Below are positions 41,637-52,500 of a stretch of DNA of 64,000 nucleotides, in pieces. The position numbers were made by a program, and so were the translations under genes. The first letter of the stretch is position 1. Each line of letters begins with the position of its first letter. The notes under the pieces were generated by a model, which had not been told where the DNA came from, made no database searches, and was given only the letters and a program-made list of their open reading frames with translations. The stretch spans positions 1-64,000 of the forward strand of contig CAMWHE010000003.1 in assembly GCA_947173955.1 (NCBI GenBank), read 5' to 3'. This stretch comes from an uncultured Bacteroidales bacterium (GTDB lineage: Bacteria; Bacteroidota; Bacteroidia; Bacteroidales; Muribaculaceae).

Positions 41637-42977
41637 TTATGTCGTGGATAGGCGGGTCTTGCGGGTGTTTTTGAGGAAGAAATACATGAACAGGCCTCCC
41701 GCCAGAAAAAGCGATACGGAGAAGCTCAGATAGATGCCGTAGAGCCCCATTCCGGCGGTAATGCCGAGCAGGTAGGTGGCCGGTATGCCGACGATCAGAT
41801 AGCTTACGAAGGCGATCCATAGCATCGGCATCACGTGGGATGTGCCGCGCAGGGCGTTGGCGAATGTGATCTGTGTCGCATCGCCGAGCTGATAGAGCAC
41901 AAGGGGTACGATCTGCGCTATGGCGAGAGTGGTGACGGCCGCGTCGTCGGAGAAGACGCCGATCATCCACGGGCCGAATATGACGAAGACAATCGAGGAG
42001 ACTGCCGCAAAAGAGAGGATGACCATATAGCCGGCCCAGCCTATGCGGCGCATCAGGGCGCGGTCGCCGTTGCCGGCAGCGTTGGCCACCATGACCGAGA
42101 CGCTTGTCCCCATGCTGTAGTAGATGCAGAAACCGAGCGTTCCGACGATAAGGAGTATCTGGAAGGCGCCCAGTTCGTTCTTGCCGAGCCATCCCGCCAT
42201 GACGCAGGCTATCGAGAATGAGGCGGTCTCCATCGACATCTGAAGCCCGACGGGGAGCGAGGTCCGGAATATCCTGCCACTCTCCAGACTGGCGCCTCCA
42301 CGGCCGAGAAATCCGCGGCGGTAGCCCTCCCAGCCGCGGCGCATCGCGAAGACAGCTATGATGGCTATCGGGCATATCAGGCGCGCGAGCAGTGTGCTCA
42401 GTCCGGCACCGGTCAGCCCCAGCGCCGGAGCCCCCAGATTGCCGCTTATAAGCAGGTAGTTGCCGAATACATTGACGCAGTTGGCTATCATGATGATGAC
42501 CATCGGCATCGTGGTGCCTCGCAGGGCATAGCTCCACTGCGCGAAGACATTGAAGACGGCGACCGGGACTATTCCCGCCAGATAGATGAGATAGTAGGGG
42601 CGGATCAGAGGCAGCAGCTCCTCGGGCTGTCCGAGGCGGCCGACGTTGAGGTAGAGGATGAACATCACCGCCGTAACCGCCAGCGAGAATATCAGGTTGA
42701 TACGCAGCCCGCGGCGCAGGGTGGCTCCTATGTCCTCCTGACGCTTCGATGCGTAGAGGGCGCCGATGAGCGGTGTCAGTCCGTAGGTGAACCCAAGACA
42801 GAGCATCAAGGCGATGTTGAATACATTATTGACAAACGAGGCCGAGGCCAGAGCGTCCGTAGAGTAGTTGCCTACCATGATATTGTCGGCAAATCCCACG
42901 GCGATCATGCCCAGCTGCCCCACGAGGATGGGGAGGCCGAGCTTGACTATCTCTTTGTAGTAGGCCAGGTAGGTCAT
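41637..42977 (-). CDS. MATE-family efflux transporter
   Basis: 446 aa polytopic; 'LGLPILVGQLGMIAVGFADNIMVGNYSTDALASASFVNNVF'. Confidence 0.95.
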   Translation of the reverse strand: MTYLAYYKEIVKLGLPILVGQLGMIAVGFADNIMVGNYSTDALASASFVNNVFNIALMLCLGFTYGLTPLIGALYASKRQEDIGATLRRGLRINLIFSLAVTAVMFILYLNVGRLGQPEELLPLIRPYYLIYLAGIVPVAVFNVFAQWSYALRGTTMPMVIIMIANCVNVFGNYLLISGNLGAPALGLTGAGLSTLLARLICPIAIIAVFAMRRGWEGYRRGFLGRGGASLESGRIFRTSLPVGLQMSMETASFSIACVMAGWLGKNELGAFQILLIVGTLGFCIYYSMGTSVSVMVANAAGNGDRALMRRIGWAGYMVILSFAAVSSIVFVIFGPWMIGVFSDDAAVTTLAIAQIVPLVLYQLGDATQITFANALRGTSHVMPMLWIAFVSYLIVGIPATYLLGITAGMGLYGIYLSFSVSLFLAGGLFMYFFLKNTRKTRLSTT

Positions 42978-43054
42978 CGGATGCAGAAGAAGACCTCCAC
43001 CTGACGGAGCTGAGCGCGGCCGGAAGTGGAGGTCTCTATACGTTGGGATTCGGA

Positions 43055-43753
43055 TTAATCGCGGTTGCCGAAGAAGCGGAGCAGATAGAGGAAGAGGTTG
43101 ATGAAGTCGAGATAGAGGCTGAGCGCGCCGATTGTGGCGAGACGGCCGTCGGCTGCGTTAGGCATCTGGAGAGCCATCTGCTTGATCTTCTGTGTGTCCC
43201 ATGCGGTCAGGCCGAGGAAGATGAGGACACCGGCACCCGAGATGAGCCAGCTCATGGTGTCGCTGTGGGCGAAGAAGTTGACCACCGAGCAGATGATCAG
43301 GCCGAAGAGGGCGAAAATGAGGAATGTGCCGATCTTAGTCAGGTCTTTTTCAGTGAAATAGCCGTAGATGCTCATAGCTCCGAAGGTACCGGCCGTGATG
43401 AAGAATGTCTTCATGATCGAGCCGGGGGAGTAGACGAGGAAGATGATAGCCAGAGTGGCTCCGTTGACCAGCGCGAAGAGATAGAACAGCAGCGTGGCTG
43501 TCGAGCTGCTCATGCGGTTGATGCCGGCCGAGATCCAGATTACAAGACCTATTTCGATGATGGCGAGGGTGAGATAGCCACCCTTTGAGAGTGCAAACTG
43601 TGCTACGCCGTCAATGTGGGGAACGGCGAGGGCTGTCAGGGCAGAGACTACCAGCGCAAGAAACATCTTGACATAGACCTGCTTCATGATGCGTGATACA
43701 AAGGAGTCGAGAGCCTGCGTATCAACGGTGTTCTGTGAATAGTAGTTGTTCAT
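43055..43753 (-). CDS. Bax inhibitor-1/YccA family membrane protein
   Basis: 232 aa, seven TM; 'FFITAGTFGAMSIYGYFTEKDLTKIGTFLIFALFGLII', 'LTAWDTQKIK'. Confidence 0.93.
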   Translation of the reverse strand: MNNYYSQNTVDTQALDSFVSRIMKQVYVKMFLALVVSALTALAVPHIDGVAQFALSKGGYLTLAIIEIGLVIWISAGINRMSSSTATLLFYLFALVNGATLAIIFLVYSPGSIMKTFFITAGTFGAMSIYGYFTEKDLTKIGTFLIFALFGLIICSVVNFFAHSDTMSWLISGAGVLIFLGLTAWDTQKIKQMALQMPNAADGRLATIGALSLYLDFINLFLYLLRFFGNRD

Positions 43754-43791
43754 ATTCGATATGTGTTTCAGGTGATTGTTTAGCGGGTTGA

Positions 43792-45579
43792 TTACATTCT
43801 TTCAGGGACGCGGATGCCCAGCAGAGCCATGCCGGAGGCGATCGTGCGCGCGGTGACCTCGCATAGGGTGAGGCGGAGCGAGCGCACGGCCGCATCCTCT
43901 TCCTTGAGGATGGAGTAGTCGTGGTAGAACTGATTGTACTGCTTGGTCAGCTCATATACATAGTTGGCTATCAGAGCCGGGCTGTAGCGGCGGCCGGCTT
44001 GCTCCACGACAGATGGGAAGTCGGCCAGCGTCTGGATGAGCGCCACCTCCTTTTCGTTGGGCTTGACGCCGAGATAGTCGGTCAGCTCGATACCGGCCTC
44101 GGCGGCGCGGCGCAGGACGGAGCGGATGCGCGCGTAGGTGTACTGGATGAAGGGACCTGTGTTACCGTTGAAGTCGATGGTCTCTTTGGGGTCAAACGTG
44201 ATGTTTTTGGTCGGATCGACCTTCAGGAGGAAGTATTTCAGCGCTCCGAGACCCACGATCTCAGCTATATCCTCAGCCTCGGCCGGGGTCAGGCCGTCGA
44301 GCTTGCCGAGCTCGGCCGAAACCTCGCGGGCCGTGTCGACCATCTCTTTCATCAGGTCGTCGGCGTCGACCACCGTGCCCTCGCGGCTCTTCATCTTGCC
44401 GTTGGGGAGCTCCACCATGCCGTAGGAGAAGTGTACCAGATCCTTGCCCCACTTGAATCCGAGCTTGTCGAGCAGCAGCGAGAGCACCTGGAAATGATAG
44501 TTCTGCTCGTTGCCCACGACATAGATCATCTTGTCGATCGGATAGTCGGCGAAGCGGAGCTTGGCCGTGCCGATATCCTGAGTCATATAGACGGATGTGC
44601 CGTCGCTGCGGAGCAACAGCTTGTGGTCGAGACCGTCGGCTGTGAGGTCGGCCCACACGGAGCCGTCGTCCTTGCGGTACATGATGCCTTTCTCAAGGCC
44701 TTCGAGCACCTTCTCCTTGCCCTCGAGATAGGTGTCGCTTTCGTAGTAGATCTTGTCGAAGCTGACCCCCATGCGCTTGTAGGTCTCGTCGAATCCGGCA
44801 TAGACCCAGCCATTCATCTTCTCCCAGAGAGCGCGTATCTCGGGGTCTTTCTGCTCCCACTTGACGAGCATCGCACGGGCCTCCTGCATCAGGGGCGAAG
44901 CCTTCTCGGCCTCCTCCTTGGTCATGCCCTGCTTCATCAGCTCCTCTACTTCAGCCTTGAAGTGCTTGTCAAACAGTACATAATAGTCGCCGATCAGGTG
45001 GTCGCCTTTCTGGCCCGTCGTCTCCGGAGTGGCGCCGTCGCCCCACTTCTGCCAGGCGAGCATCGACTTGCAGATGTGGATGCCGCGGTCGTTGACGATA
45101 TTGGTCTTCACCACCCGGTTGCCGCACGCTTCAAGTATCCGCGAGAGGCTGTAGCCCAGCAGATTGTTGCGTACATGGCCGAGGTGAAGCGGCTTGTTGG
45201 TGTTGGGCGACGAGTATTCGACCATCACCAGCGGAGCATCCTCTCCGGCCGGGGTGATGCCGTAGTCAGGAGTGTCGGCGATATGCTTCAGCACTGAGTT
45301 CCAGAACGTAGGCTCGATGACGATATTGAGGAAGCCCTTGATGACATTGAAGCGGTCTACCGCAGGCTCATTTTCCACAAGCCAGCTGCCGATCTCATTG
45401 CCGACATCCTCCGGGCGCTTGCGGGCAGCCTTGACCCAGGGGAACACGACTACCGTCAGATTGCCCTCAAACTCCTTTTTAGTCGTTTCGGGTACGATTG
45501 CCGACGGCTCTACATCAAGGCCGTAGAGCTCCTTGAGAGCCTTGGCTACCGCCTGAGATATGAGGTTATCGATTGACAT
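43792..45579 (-). CDS. argS: arginyl-tRNA synthetase
   Basis: ORF 43792..45633; start MSIDNLISQAVAKAL; 'VEYSSPNTNKPLHLGHVRNNLLGYSLSRILEACG'. Confidence 0.97.
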   Translation of the reverse strand: MSIDNLISQAVAKALKELYGLDVEPSAIVPETTKKEFEGNLTVVVFPWVKAARKRPEDVGNEIGSWLVENEPAVDRFNVIKGFLNIVIEPTFWNSVLKHIADTPDYGITPAGEDAPLVMVEYSSPNTNKPLHLGHVRNNLLGYSLSRILEACGNRVVKTNIVNDRGIHICKSMLAWQKWGDGATPETTGQKGDHLIGDYYVLFDKHFKAEVEELMKQGMTKEEAEKASPLMQEARAMLVKWEQKDPEIRALWEKMNGWVYAGFDETYKRMGVSFDKIYYESDTYLEGKEKVLEGLEKGIMYRKDDGSVWADLTADGLDHKLLLRSDGTSVYMTQDIGTAKLRFADYPIDKMIYVVGNEQNYHFQVLSLLLDKLGFKWGKDLVHFSYGMVELPNGKMKSREGTVVDADDLMKEMVDTAREVSAELGKLDGLTPAEAEDIAEIVGLGALKYFLLKVDPTKNITFDPKETIDFNGNTGPFIQYTYARIRSVLRRAAEAGIELTDYLGVKPNEKEVALIQTLADFPSVVEQAGRRYSPALIANYVYELTKQYNQFYHDYSILKEEDAAVRSLRLTLCEVTARTIASGMALLGIRVPERM

Positions 45580-45815
45580 TTCTTTGATATTACAGGTGAT
45601 TGGCCTCATTGAGGCCGGGTTAAAGATTGGCAAATTAAACTTTCAACAGGCAAAAATACAAAAAAAATCCGACACCGCCACTACTCCCTGTCCCTCCGCC
45701 TCTTAAATAATCTTAACCCTCTCTTACCAACTTATCTCAGCGCATCAATCTCTGCACCGACCAACTACAATACTTTCATCTCTACATGTGAAACAATAAA
45801 TCTATCTTACAATCA

Positions 45816-46034
45816 TTAAAAATCATCTATCATATCATAATCGTCCTGCTCTTCATGGAAATCGTGGTAGGATTGGCTATTTCCATGATATCTATTACTA
45901 CTATGTGAGTTTGATGAATATCCACGATAATCACTTGGTTTTCCATTTGGTGCATCATTATCTTCCGTATTATGGAGTTTATTAAACAGCCAACGAAACA
46001 AAAAAGACTCACCAATATAATTCCAAAATTTCAT
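45816..46034 (-). CDS. small protein of unknown function downstream of the Shango-like cassette
   Basis: ORF 45816..46052 (78 aa; likely start MKFWNYIGESF at 46034); Ser/His/Tyr/Asp-rich tail; co-oriented in AT-rich island. Confidence 0.45.
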   Translation of the reverse strand: MKFWNYIGESFLFRWLFNKLHNTEDNDAPNGKPSDYRGYSSNSHSSNRYHGNSQSYHDFHEEQDDYDMIDDF

Positions 46035-46109
46035 AATATTCCTAATTAGCAATCAAAGTGTATTTTGTTTAAATACTAATAAATATTCTCTATATGAATT
46101 CAGAATCTT

Positions 46110-48254
46110 CTATTGGGATAATAATTGATTGATTACATCGGTTTCTAAATATGTTTTAGCATATTCTAGATTCAATAAATTATCAGACAACAGATAATCG
46201 TATTTTTGATATGTTTTGTGTTGCCGTGGAAGTATTGAAGCTAATTTGGTGACATCAGGTTTATTAACTTTCCGTAGCCGCTCAATATCCTCTTCCGTCA
46301 AATTTGACACATAGAAACTTTCAAAATCGCATGATTTATTCAGACAATATTTTGCCAACAATGCCAATGTTCTGTTAGCCTTTGTTCCAGCCCAGTTGAA
46401 AAAATAGTTTTCATTACCATATTGCAGAAATGATGTTTTGTCAAGATTCTGGTGATGAAAGAATAGACGACTCTGATTAAGATGCTCTTTGGCTTGTGTA
46501 TGATCATCAAGATACGGATATATAGTGTCAGTCAAATATATCTTTTGCATCTTTTCAGCAATAATGCGGTCAATATCTATGCATTCTCCGGCAAATCTTG
46601 CCACTCCACCAGATTTAATATATGATACATATATCTTTGATGTTGCCTCATCAAAACTCTCTACAAGCCAGCGCATCCCAGACAATATAATCACTTTACC
46701 AATTTGCGGAATATACTGTATCATTCCTATACGTTTGGAGTTTGCCTTGTTGATTACAGTTAAATCGATAGGTGATACAAACGCGACATAGAAATCTGGG
46801 GATTTCAAAATTCTTTCACCTAACTTACCAACTACAATCTGTCCGGTATTGAGCTGCGAAATTACCTCATTATCGCCCAGAGATCTCAATAATTCAAGGA
46901 ATATTTCAGGGGTTACATTTTTGAATGCTCCATTTTGGCAAAGTAGTGTCCATCCTTCCTTGGGATAAAAACCTCCAAACTGAGCTATAACAGCCAATAT
47001 CTGTTGAATGAGTGTCGATAAATGATATCTGTTTATAGAGGGTGTCTCGTATTTGTGTTCGCGCATCAATTCTATAATCGCAATATTCTGTACAAGATTG
47101 CACCTTAAGTCGTACAACAATCCAGCATCGTTTCCTTCGATGGAAAATACTCGCAGGATAGAAGGCTCATTTCGTCTACCTGAGCGACCTAGCCTCTGTC
47201 TGAGTCCAGAAACGGATATTGCTGTACCAATTTGCGCTATGGATTTAACTTTGCCTATATCAATTCCCAATTCCAATGTAGAAGTGCAAAGAGCGGTTAT
47301 CGGATGCTCACCACGCTGTAAATCGCGTTCGACAGATTCACGTTCTATCTTAGATATACTACCGTGGTGCACTCTGAATTCATTGGGGACACCTTTCTCT
47401 TCGCACATATCCGATAACTGCACGGCAAATTCCTCCGTAATCCCACGACTATTGGCAAAAACAAGATTATTACTCCCGCGCAGATTTCTGTATATCTCCT
47501 GTGATATCGGGATGGAGGTATCTATGTCTTTAGTTGAGATATATTCTTTTACGAGTATTTTTATCTCATGATTACTTTCTCCCTGTTGAGGAATGGCACA
47601 CGGCATTGAACCATCATTACGAAGAAAATATTTTACAGCGTCATAATCTGAGAATGTTGCACTCATCGCTATCCGGGGTATATGGTGGTGTGTAACCTGT
47701 TCTATTCGTGCAAGGAGTGATTGCAATTGCTTACCTCTTTCAGTGCCTAAAAAAGAATGTAACTCATCAATGACTACATATTGCAGAGAAGAGAATGCTC
47801 CTATCACAAATCGCTCATGATTTATCAAAAATGATTCAAGTGATTCGGGGGTAATTATTACAATACCGCTAGGATTCTTCAGCGACCTAATCTTTCTATT
47901 AGCAGCAATATCGCCGTGCCAAGGAATAATATCTATCCCCATCTCGGCTGTCATATCTGAAAGTCGACGATATTGGTCATTTATAAGAGCTTTCAATGGG
48001 CTAATATATAGCACTTGATAGCCGGAAGCACCTCTGTCGGATAATATTGATGTTAATATGGGTAAAAAAGCAGCCTCAGTCTTCCCTCCTGCAGTTGACG
48101 CACTAATAATAACGTCGCTATTACCGGCAAGTACAAACGGTATGGCATTTTCCTGAATATCTTTTAGATCTGTCCAACCTTGCCGCCAAATCCAACGGCG
48201 AACGCGTTCATCAAGTAGATTAAATGAAACAGAAGACCTTGACATAAAAGTCAC
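46110..48254 (-). CDS. sngC: Lhr/BrxHI-like DExH helicase, Shango SngC-like
   Basis: 714 aa; 'ISASTAGGKTEAAFLP', 'VVIDELHSFLG', 'MSATFSD', 'GLRQRLGRSGRR'; 4-nt overlap with upstream ATPase gene. Confidence 0.82.
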   Translation of the reverse strand: MTFMSRSSVSFNLLDERVRRWIWRQGWTDLKDIQENAIPFVLAGNSDVIISASTAGGKTEAAFLPILTSILSDRGASGYQVLYISPLKALINDQYRRLSDMTAEMGIDIIPWHGDIAANRKIRSLKNPSGIVIITPESLESFLINHERFVIGAFSSLQYVVIDELHSFLGTERGKQLQSLLARIEQVTHHHIPRIAMSATFSDYDAVKYFLRNDGSMPCAIPQQGESNHEIKILVKEYISTKDIDTSIPISQEIYRNLRGSNNLVFANSRGITEEFAVQLSDMCEEKGVPNEFRVHHGSISKIERESVERDLQRGEHPITALCTSTLELGIDIGKVKSIAQIGTAISVSGLRQRLGRSGRRNEPSILRVFSIEGNDAGLLYDLRCNLVQNIAIIELMREHKYETPSINRYHLSTLIQQILAVIAQFGGFYPKEGWTLLCQNGAFKNVTPEIFLELLRSLGDNEVISQLNTGQIVVGKLGERILKSPDFYVAFVSPIDLTVINKANSKRIGMIQYIPQIGKVIILSGMRWLVESFDEATSKIYVSYIKSGGVARFAGECIDIDRIIAEKMQKIYLTDTIYPYLDDHTQAKEHLNQSRLFFHHQNLDKTSFLQYGNENYFFNWAGTKANRTLALLAKYCLNKSCDFESFYVSNLTEEDIERLRKVNKPDVTKLASILPRQHKTYQKYDYLLSDNLLNLEYAKTYLETDVINQLLSQ

Positions 48255-49573
48255 AATTTGAATGACGCAAAGGCATCATCACCTGTTTTGCTTTGCAATC
48301 CGCTTTGTTGTGCGATAATATTCCCTACTTCGGTCGGTTCTATATCATGTACGATTTCGATTTGTTCAATCATATCCGACCATTTCAAGTTGGGATATTG
48401 TTCCAGCATTGACAACAAATCCAAAAAGCCTTTAATTGTGTTGCGTGGCGTGCGAAAATAGCAGTCCCCGATTTTTTTTGCACAATGATTTAGATATGCC
48501 AGCAATGCATCATCCGGAACTAAATACTTGCTCTCATCTCCATACGCGAATATATTGCGCAAGTTCATCAATAGCAGATATAACTCCTCTTTTGAAAGGT
48601 TCGCCAGACGTAATACAGTCGAGTTATAGTCAGTAAGTCCGAGATTTTTTGAGAAACTGTTTTCAGCTAACCTTGATTTTAAAGCTTCGTAGCTATATAA
48701 ACCTCTGTTGCCATCAGTCAGGAACTCCGGTGTTCCAGACATTATGAATCCTATATGCGACAAAGTACCTTGAAGTGTATTATTTAGGATATTCAATATT
48801 TCTTCATAGTTTGCCTTGCGGGATACACTGTTGGATATTTTGTAGAGATTGACCATTTCATCTAAACAAACTAATAATCCGTTATATCCTGCCTTTTGCA
48901 TTAAAATGGAGTAGAGCTTCAACGTATTGAAGAATGACGAATCATTAATGAATTCACGTACACCGAGGTCGCGCATGCTATCGGTCTTTGTTGTGTACTC
49001 GGCTCTTAGCCATCGTAAAACGCGGTCTTTCAATATGTCATCGCAGGAATCATACGCAGTCCAATACATATTAATGATCTGTGCGAATGTATATCCACCT
49101 GGATATTCATTCAAGTCGCTCAATTGCTCATATATGACTGCTCCAACATCGCGGTTGTTTTGCTCAGCTTTCGCTCTAGCTTTTGATATAAATTTTTCAA
49201 GAATATTCGGCAATGCATTCCCGTCTTGTTTTGTACGGGTGGATATAGAAGAAATCAACTCCGATAATAAAATCCGTGCGAGGCCGTCTGTTCCATGCAG
49301 TCGTTTGGTTGGTGACAGATCGGCATTCATTGTTACTAATCCTTTCTGCAACGCAATACTTCTCACAAGCGACAGGAAGAAAGTTTTGCCGGAGCCATAC
49401 TCACCGATAACAAAACGGAATGATGTGCCGCCCTCCGAAATAGTGGCAATATCATTAACAAATGATTTCAACTCTTCGCTTCGTCCTACTTGAATATGCT
49501 GTAATCCGAGTCGTGGCACAACACCGCTTTTCAACGATTGGATAATAGTTTCTCGTTCTTTGGGTTTTATCAT
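48251..49573 (-). CDS. sngB: BrxD/DUF2791-like P-loop ATPase, Shango SngB-like
   Basis: 440 aa; 'RFVIGEYGSGKTFFLSLVRSIA' Walker A, 'GLLVCLDEMVNLYK' Walker B; 4-nt overlap with the TerB-N/C gene. Confidence 0.82.
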   Translation of the reverse strand: MIKPKERETIIQSLKSGVVPRLGLQHIQVGRSEELKSFVNDIATISEGGTSFRFVIGEYGSGKTFFLSLVRSIALQKGLVTMNADLSPTKRLHGTDGLARILLSELISSISTRTKQDGNALPNILEKFISKARAKAEQNNRDVGAVIYEQLSDLNEYPGGYTFAQIINMYWTAYDSCDDILKDRVLRWLRAEYTTKTDSMRDLGVREFINDSSFFNTLKLYSILMQKAGYNGLLVCLDEMVNLYKISNSVSRKANYEEILNILNNTLQGTLSHIGFIMSGTPEFLTDGNRGLYSYEALKSRLAENSFSKNLGLTDYNSTVLRLANLSKEELYLLLMNLRNIFAYGDESKYLVPDDALLAYLNHCAKKIGDCYFRTPRNTIKGFLDLLSMLEQYPNLKWSDMIEQIEIVHDIEPTEVGNIIAQQSGLQSKTGDDAFASFKL

Positions 49574-52500
49574 ATCAACTGTTCTTTATAATCCAATATA
49601 ACATATATATTTTCACCGTCGTCTTCGATAACAGCATCATCAACTTTCTCATATGCGAAATCGTTGATTTGTTCCAACACTGCGCCCAGCATCAATCTAT
49701 GTTCTTTGCACAGTCTCTCGACCTCTGAGCGCTCCCACACTTCTTTGGTTAGCAGCATTCTCAATATCTCCAGCCATGAACTTGTTGGGTCATTCGTTTC
49801 TTTATTTTGAGATGTCGTAGAGTCTTCTTCGACAAATATGTTCGAAAGTAACTCCTGTGCAGCCTTTGTTTGCTGTTCAAAGATACGGAGTTTTTGTGGA
49901 TTTATAATAACATTTGGCGGTAGAGATGGTTGCGAATATGTTGGTTTGCCATTTATAGTAAATTCTAAGGCATCTGATTTTTTCTCTACAACTGCAAAGC
50001 CATCGCTGTCAGTGAGTAATCTGTGAATTTGGGAATGTATATTTTCTGACTCGATACCCAACAATGGCAATACTTTTTTTAGACATTCTATTCTTTTGGG
50101 ATTAATATCGCCGTTTATACAAGCGAGTTGAATTAGCGCATTACCTATTTTGGTTTGTTGTTCGCCTGTCAAAGAAACAATAGCACTCTTTATGTTCTTA
50201 TCAATCGAAGGTCTTTTTGACATAAACCGCCAACGAATAACAGCTGTCAAATGTATATGATTTCCAATTGTATTATTATAAGATTTTAGTTGTTGTGAGA
50301 CAAATACAAAGTCTTTGTCAGTTGCTTTGTCTGCAAGCACAATATACGATGCTAACTTTATAAACAGATCTGATCTATCATATTTAATAGTAGATTTAAG
50401 GGGATAATGTTCTGCATTTTTGTATATAACACAGATATCGCCAATTTTAAAGCGTTTTCTGTCTATATCATAATTGGGTACAATGCCATACCCCAAACGA
50501 TTCAGACCTCTAATAATGGAATCTGCATATATTTTATGTATACTTTTATCGTCTTTACATTCGTATTCCCATAATGTTAGCAGCCAATCTACCGGTGTGA
50601 TTAAAAAGTTCTCTGATAACATTTTATTCTCAATATTCACTGTCAGTGTTTGGATCTTTGGATGCTCTCGTACATCTATGTCGTCAGGCAATGCCATAAT
50701 TGCAGCAATGGTTTCATTGCCGTTATAACGCTCCTTTATCTGGTTAAAGCATCTAAATTTAGACTCAACATACCAATAGCAGTTTCTAATAGCATTATGT
50801 ACATTCCATAGATCATTCGGTAGAGCTTCTATTTTATAATATAAGTTGACCTTCTCTGAATTAAAAAAACCGTAATTGTAATAATAACTGATTGATGAGA
50901 TCTTTGTTATAATTTCAAAATTTAAATCGAGATTTTGATATAAACACATAAAGTTGTCCATAAAATATTGTTGTGCAACCGAAGTATATATTGATGGAAC
51001 AAGTTTTGTAATATTATATATCTCTTTAGCTATATCAAAAGCATCTTCCGGAGATAGAGCTCTTTTATTTGCAATTTTCTGTGCGATATAATAGTTTGTG
51101 TATGTACTACAATCTCCTAATATTCCATTTATATCAAATTCTTCATGTGTTTCACGAAAATATTTAATAATCGTATTCCCAATAAAATCGCATAATTTTT
51201 GTTGTACTCGTCTATCGTTGTAGGTAGAGTTTCTATTTAAAGAATGATACAAGCTTATTATATCATGCAATATTGATTTCCGTTCCGACATCTTTGTTTG
51301 TGGATCAATAAACATACGTATTTCACATCCGTAAAGATAAAACATTAAAATCTCAACAGGGACATCTGATGCTTGTACATTTCCGGATAGCCACATCAAA
51401 TACTCGTGTCGCCAAGCGGGTGACATATCATTATATGAACAAAAGATGTTCTTACTATTTGAATCACCTACAGGTAAATCCGGATTAAGTACGGGTCCAA
51501 AAATATAGGTTCCCTTGTATCCAAAATATGTGTTATCTCTAATTACATTATCCGGAAGACGGAAGCATTTACCAACGTAAAAGTTGCCTCGTGTAAGTTT
51601 TATGCCTTGTATATCTATGATTTCGTTTGATTTAATCCACTGGCATAATTGACCACGCGATTTATCAATGGACTTTAATGTATTCTCAGCATTCTCCTGG
51701 TTTAAGATTGAAACTACATTTAATAGAGTCCTATTTATATATTGGGTAACTATTGGATAATTCTCAGCCAATTTGTCAAGCTGCCTTTTTACCAGCGCAT
51801 AATCTTTATGCTTTTTATAATCATCTGCGAGATCATACATCAGTATAAAGGCATAGTTCGAATTTTCTTCAATATCCAAATAGTGTTCATTGAGAAATTC
51901 CATCTTGAAATAATGATAGAATTGTCTTTGCAAATGACTGGCTCTTCTTAATTCGTTACTAGAGTAGACATACATATGTTCCCAATATGGTACTCCGATT
52001 GCTGTATTGAGATCCTCTTCTGATTTGTTCTGTCGGGATTTTTCGAGGTTATCAATTTTGGCCGAAGTATTAGCCGGTGACGAGGTTGTTGTTTCACTTA
52101 CTGGATCATCATTTCGGCGCGAAGCTTGTATTGCGAGTCCATTAATGATGCGTGGAACAAGATCGGCTAATTCATAGATTATTTGTGATGCCGCAGGTGT
52201 AGTTATTTCAGGCTTAATATATTTTTTCGGTGTTGGAGTTTCGTATCTTTGTGCTTTTATTTTGTTATTAATTTGTTCTTTTTCAGAGGATAAAAGAGTA
52301 CAAACAATGTCATTGTTAGAAGTGCCGTTTTTAAGCAGGGTAATAATTTGTATGACTTGCGTACATTCCCTTTTTACAAAATCGCGTTTAGCGGTACTAA
52401 TACGGTTACCAGCAGTTTTTAAAATATAGTCATATAAATTAGTTGAATATACGTTGTTTTTTTTCCAATATTGAGCGTGAAATAATTGTATCCTATTGAT

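Noticed and set aside
41590-42537. 315-aa same-strand alternate-frame ORF in the MATE gene
   Set aside because: Arg/His/Pro-rich out-of-frame translation without motifs; MATE frame is clearly coding.
43921-45297. 458-aa + strand ORF antisense to argS
   Set aside because: Shadow ORF; argS is unambiguous on the other strand.
46110-49573. BREX type 2 locus suggested by BrxD/BrxHI-like pair
   Set aside because: No pglX methyltransferase, pglZ, pglW or pglY homologue is present; the TerB-N/C partner fits Shango better.
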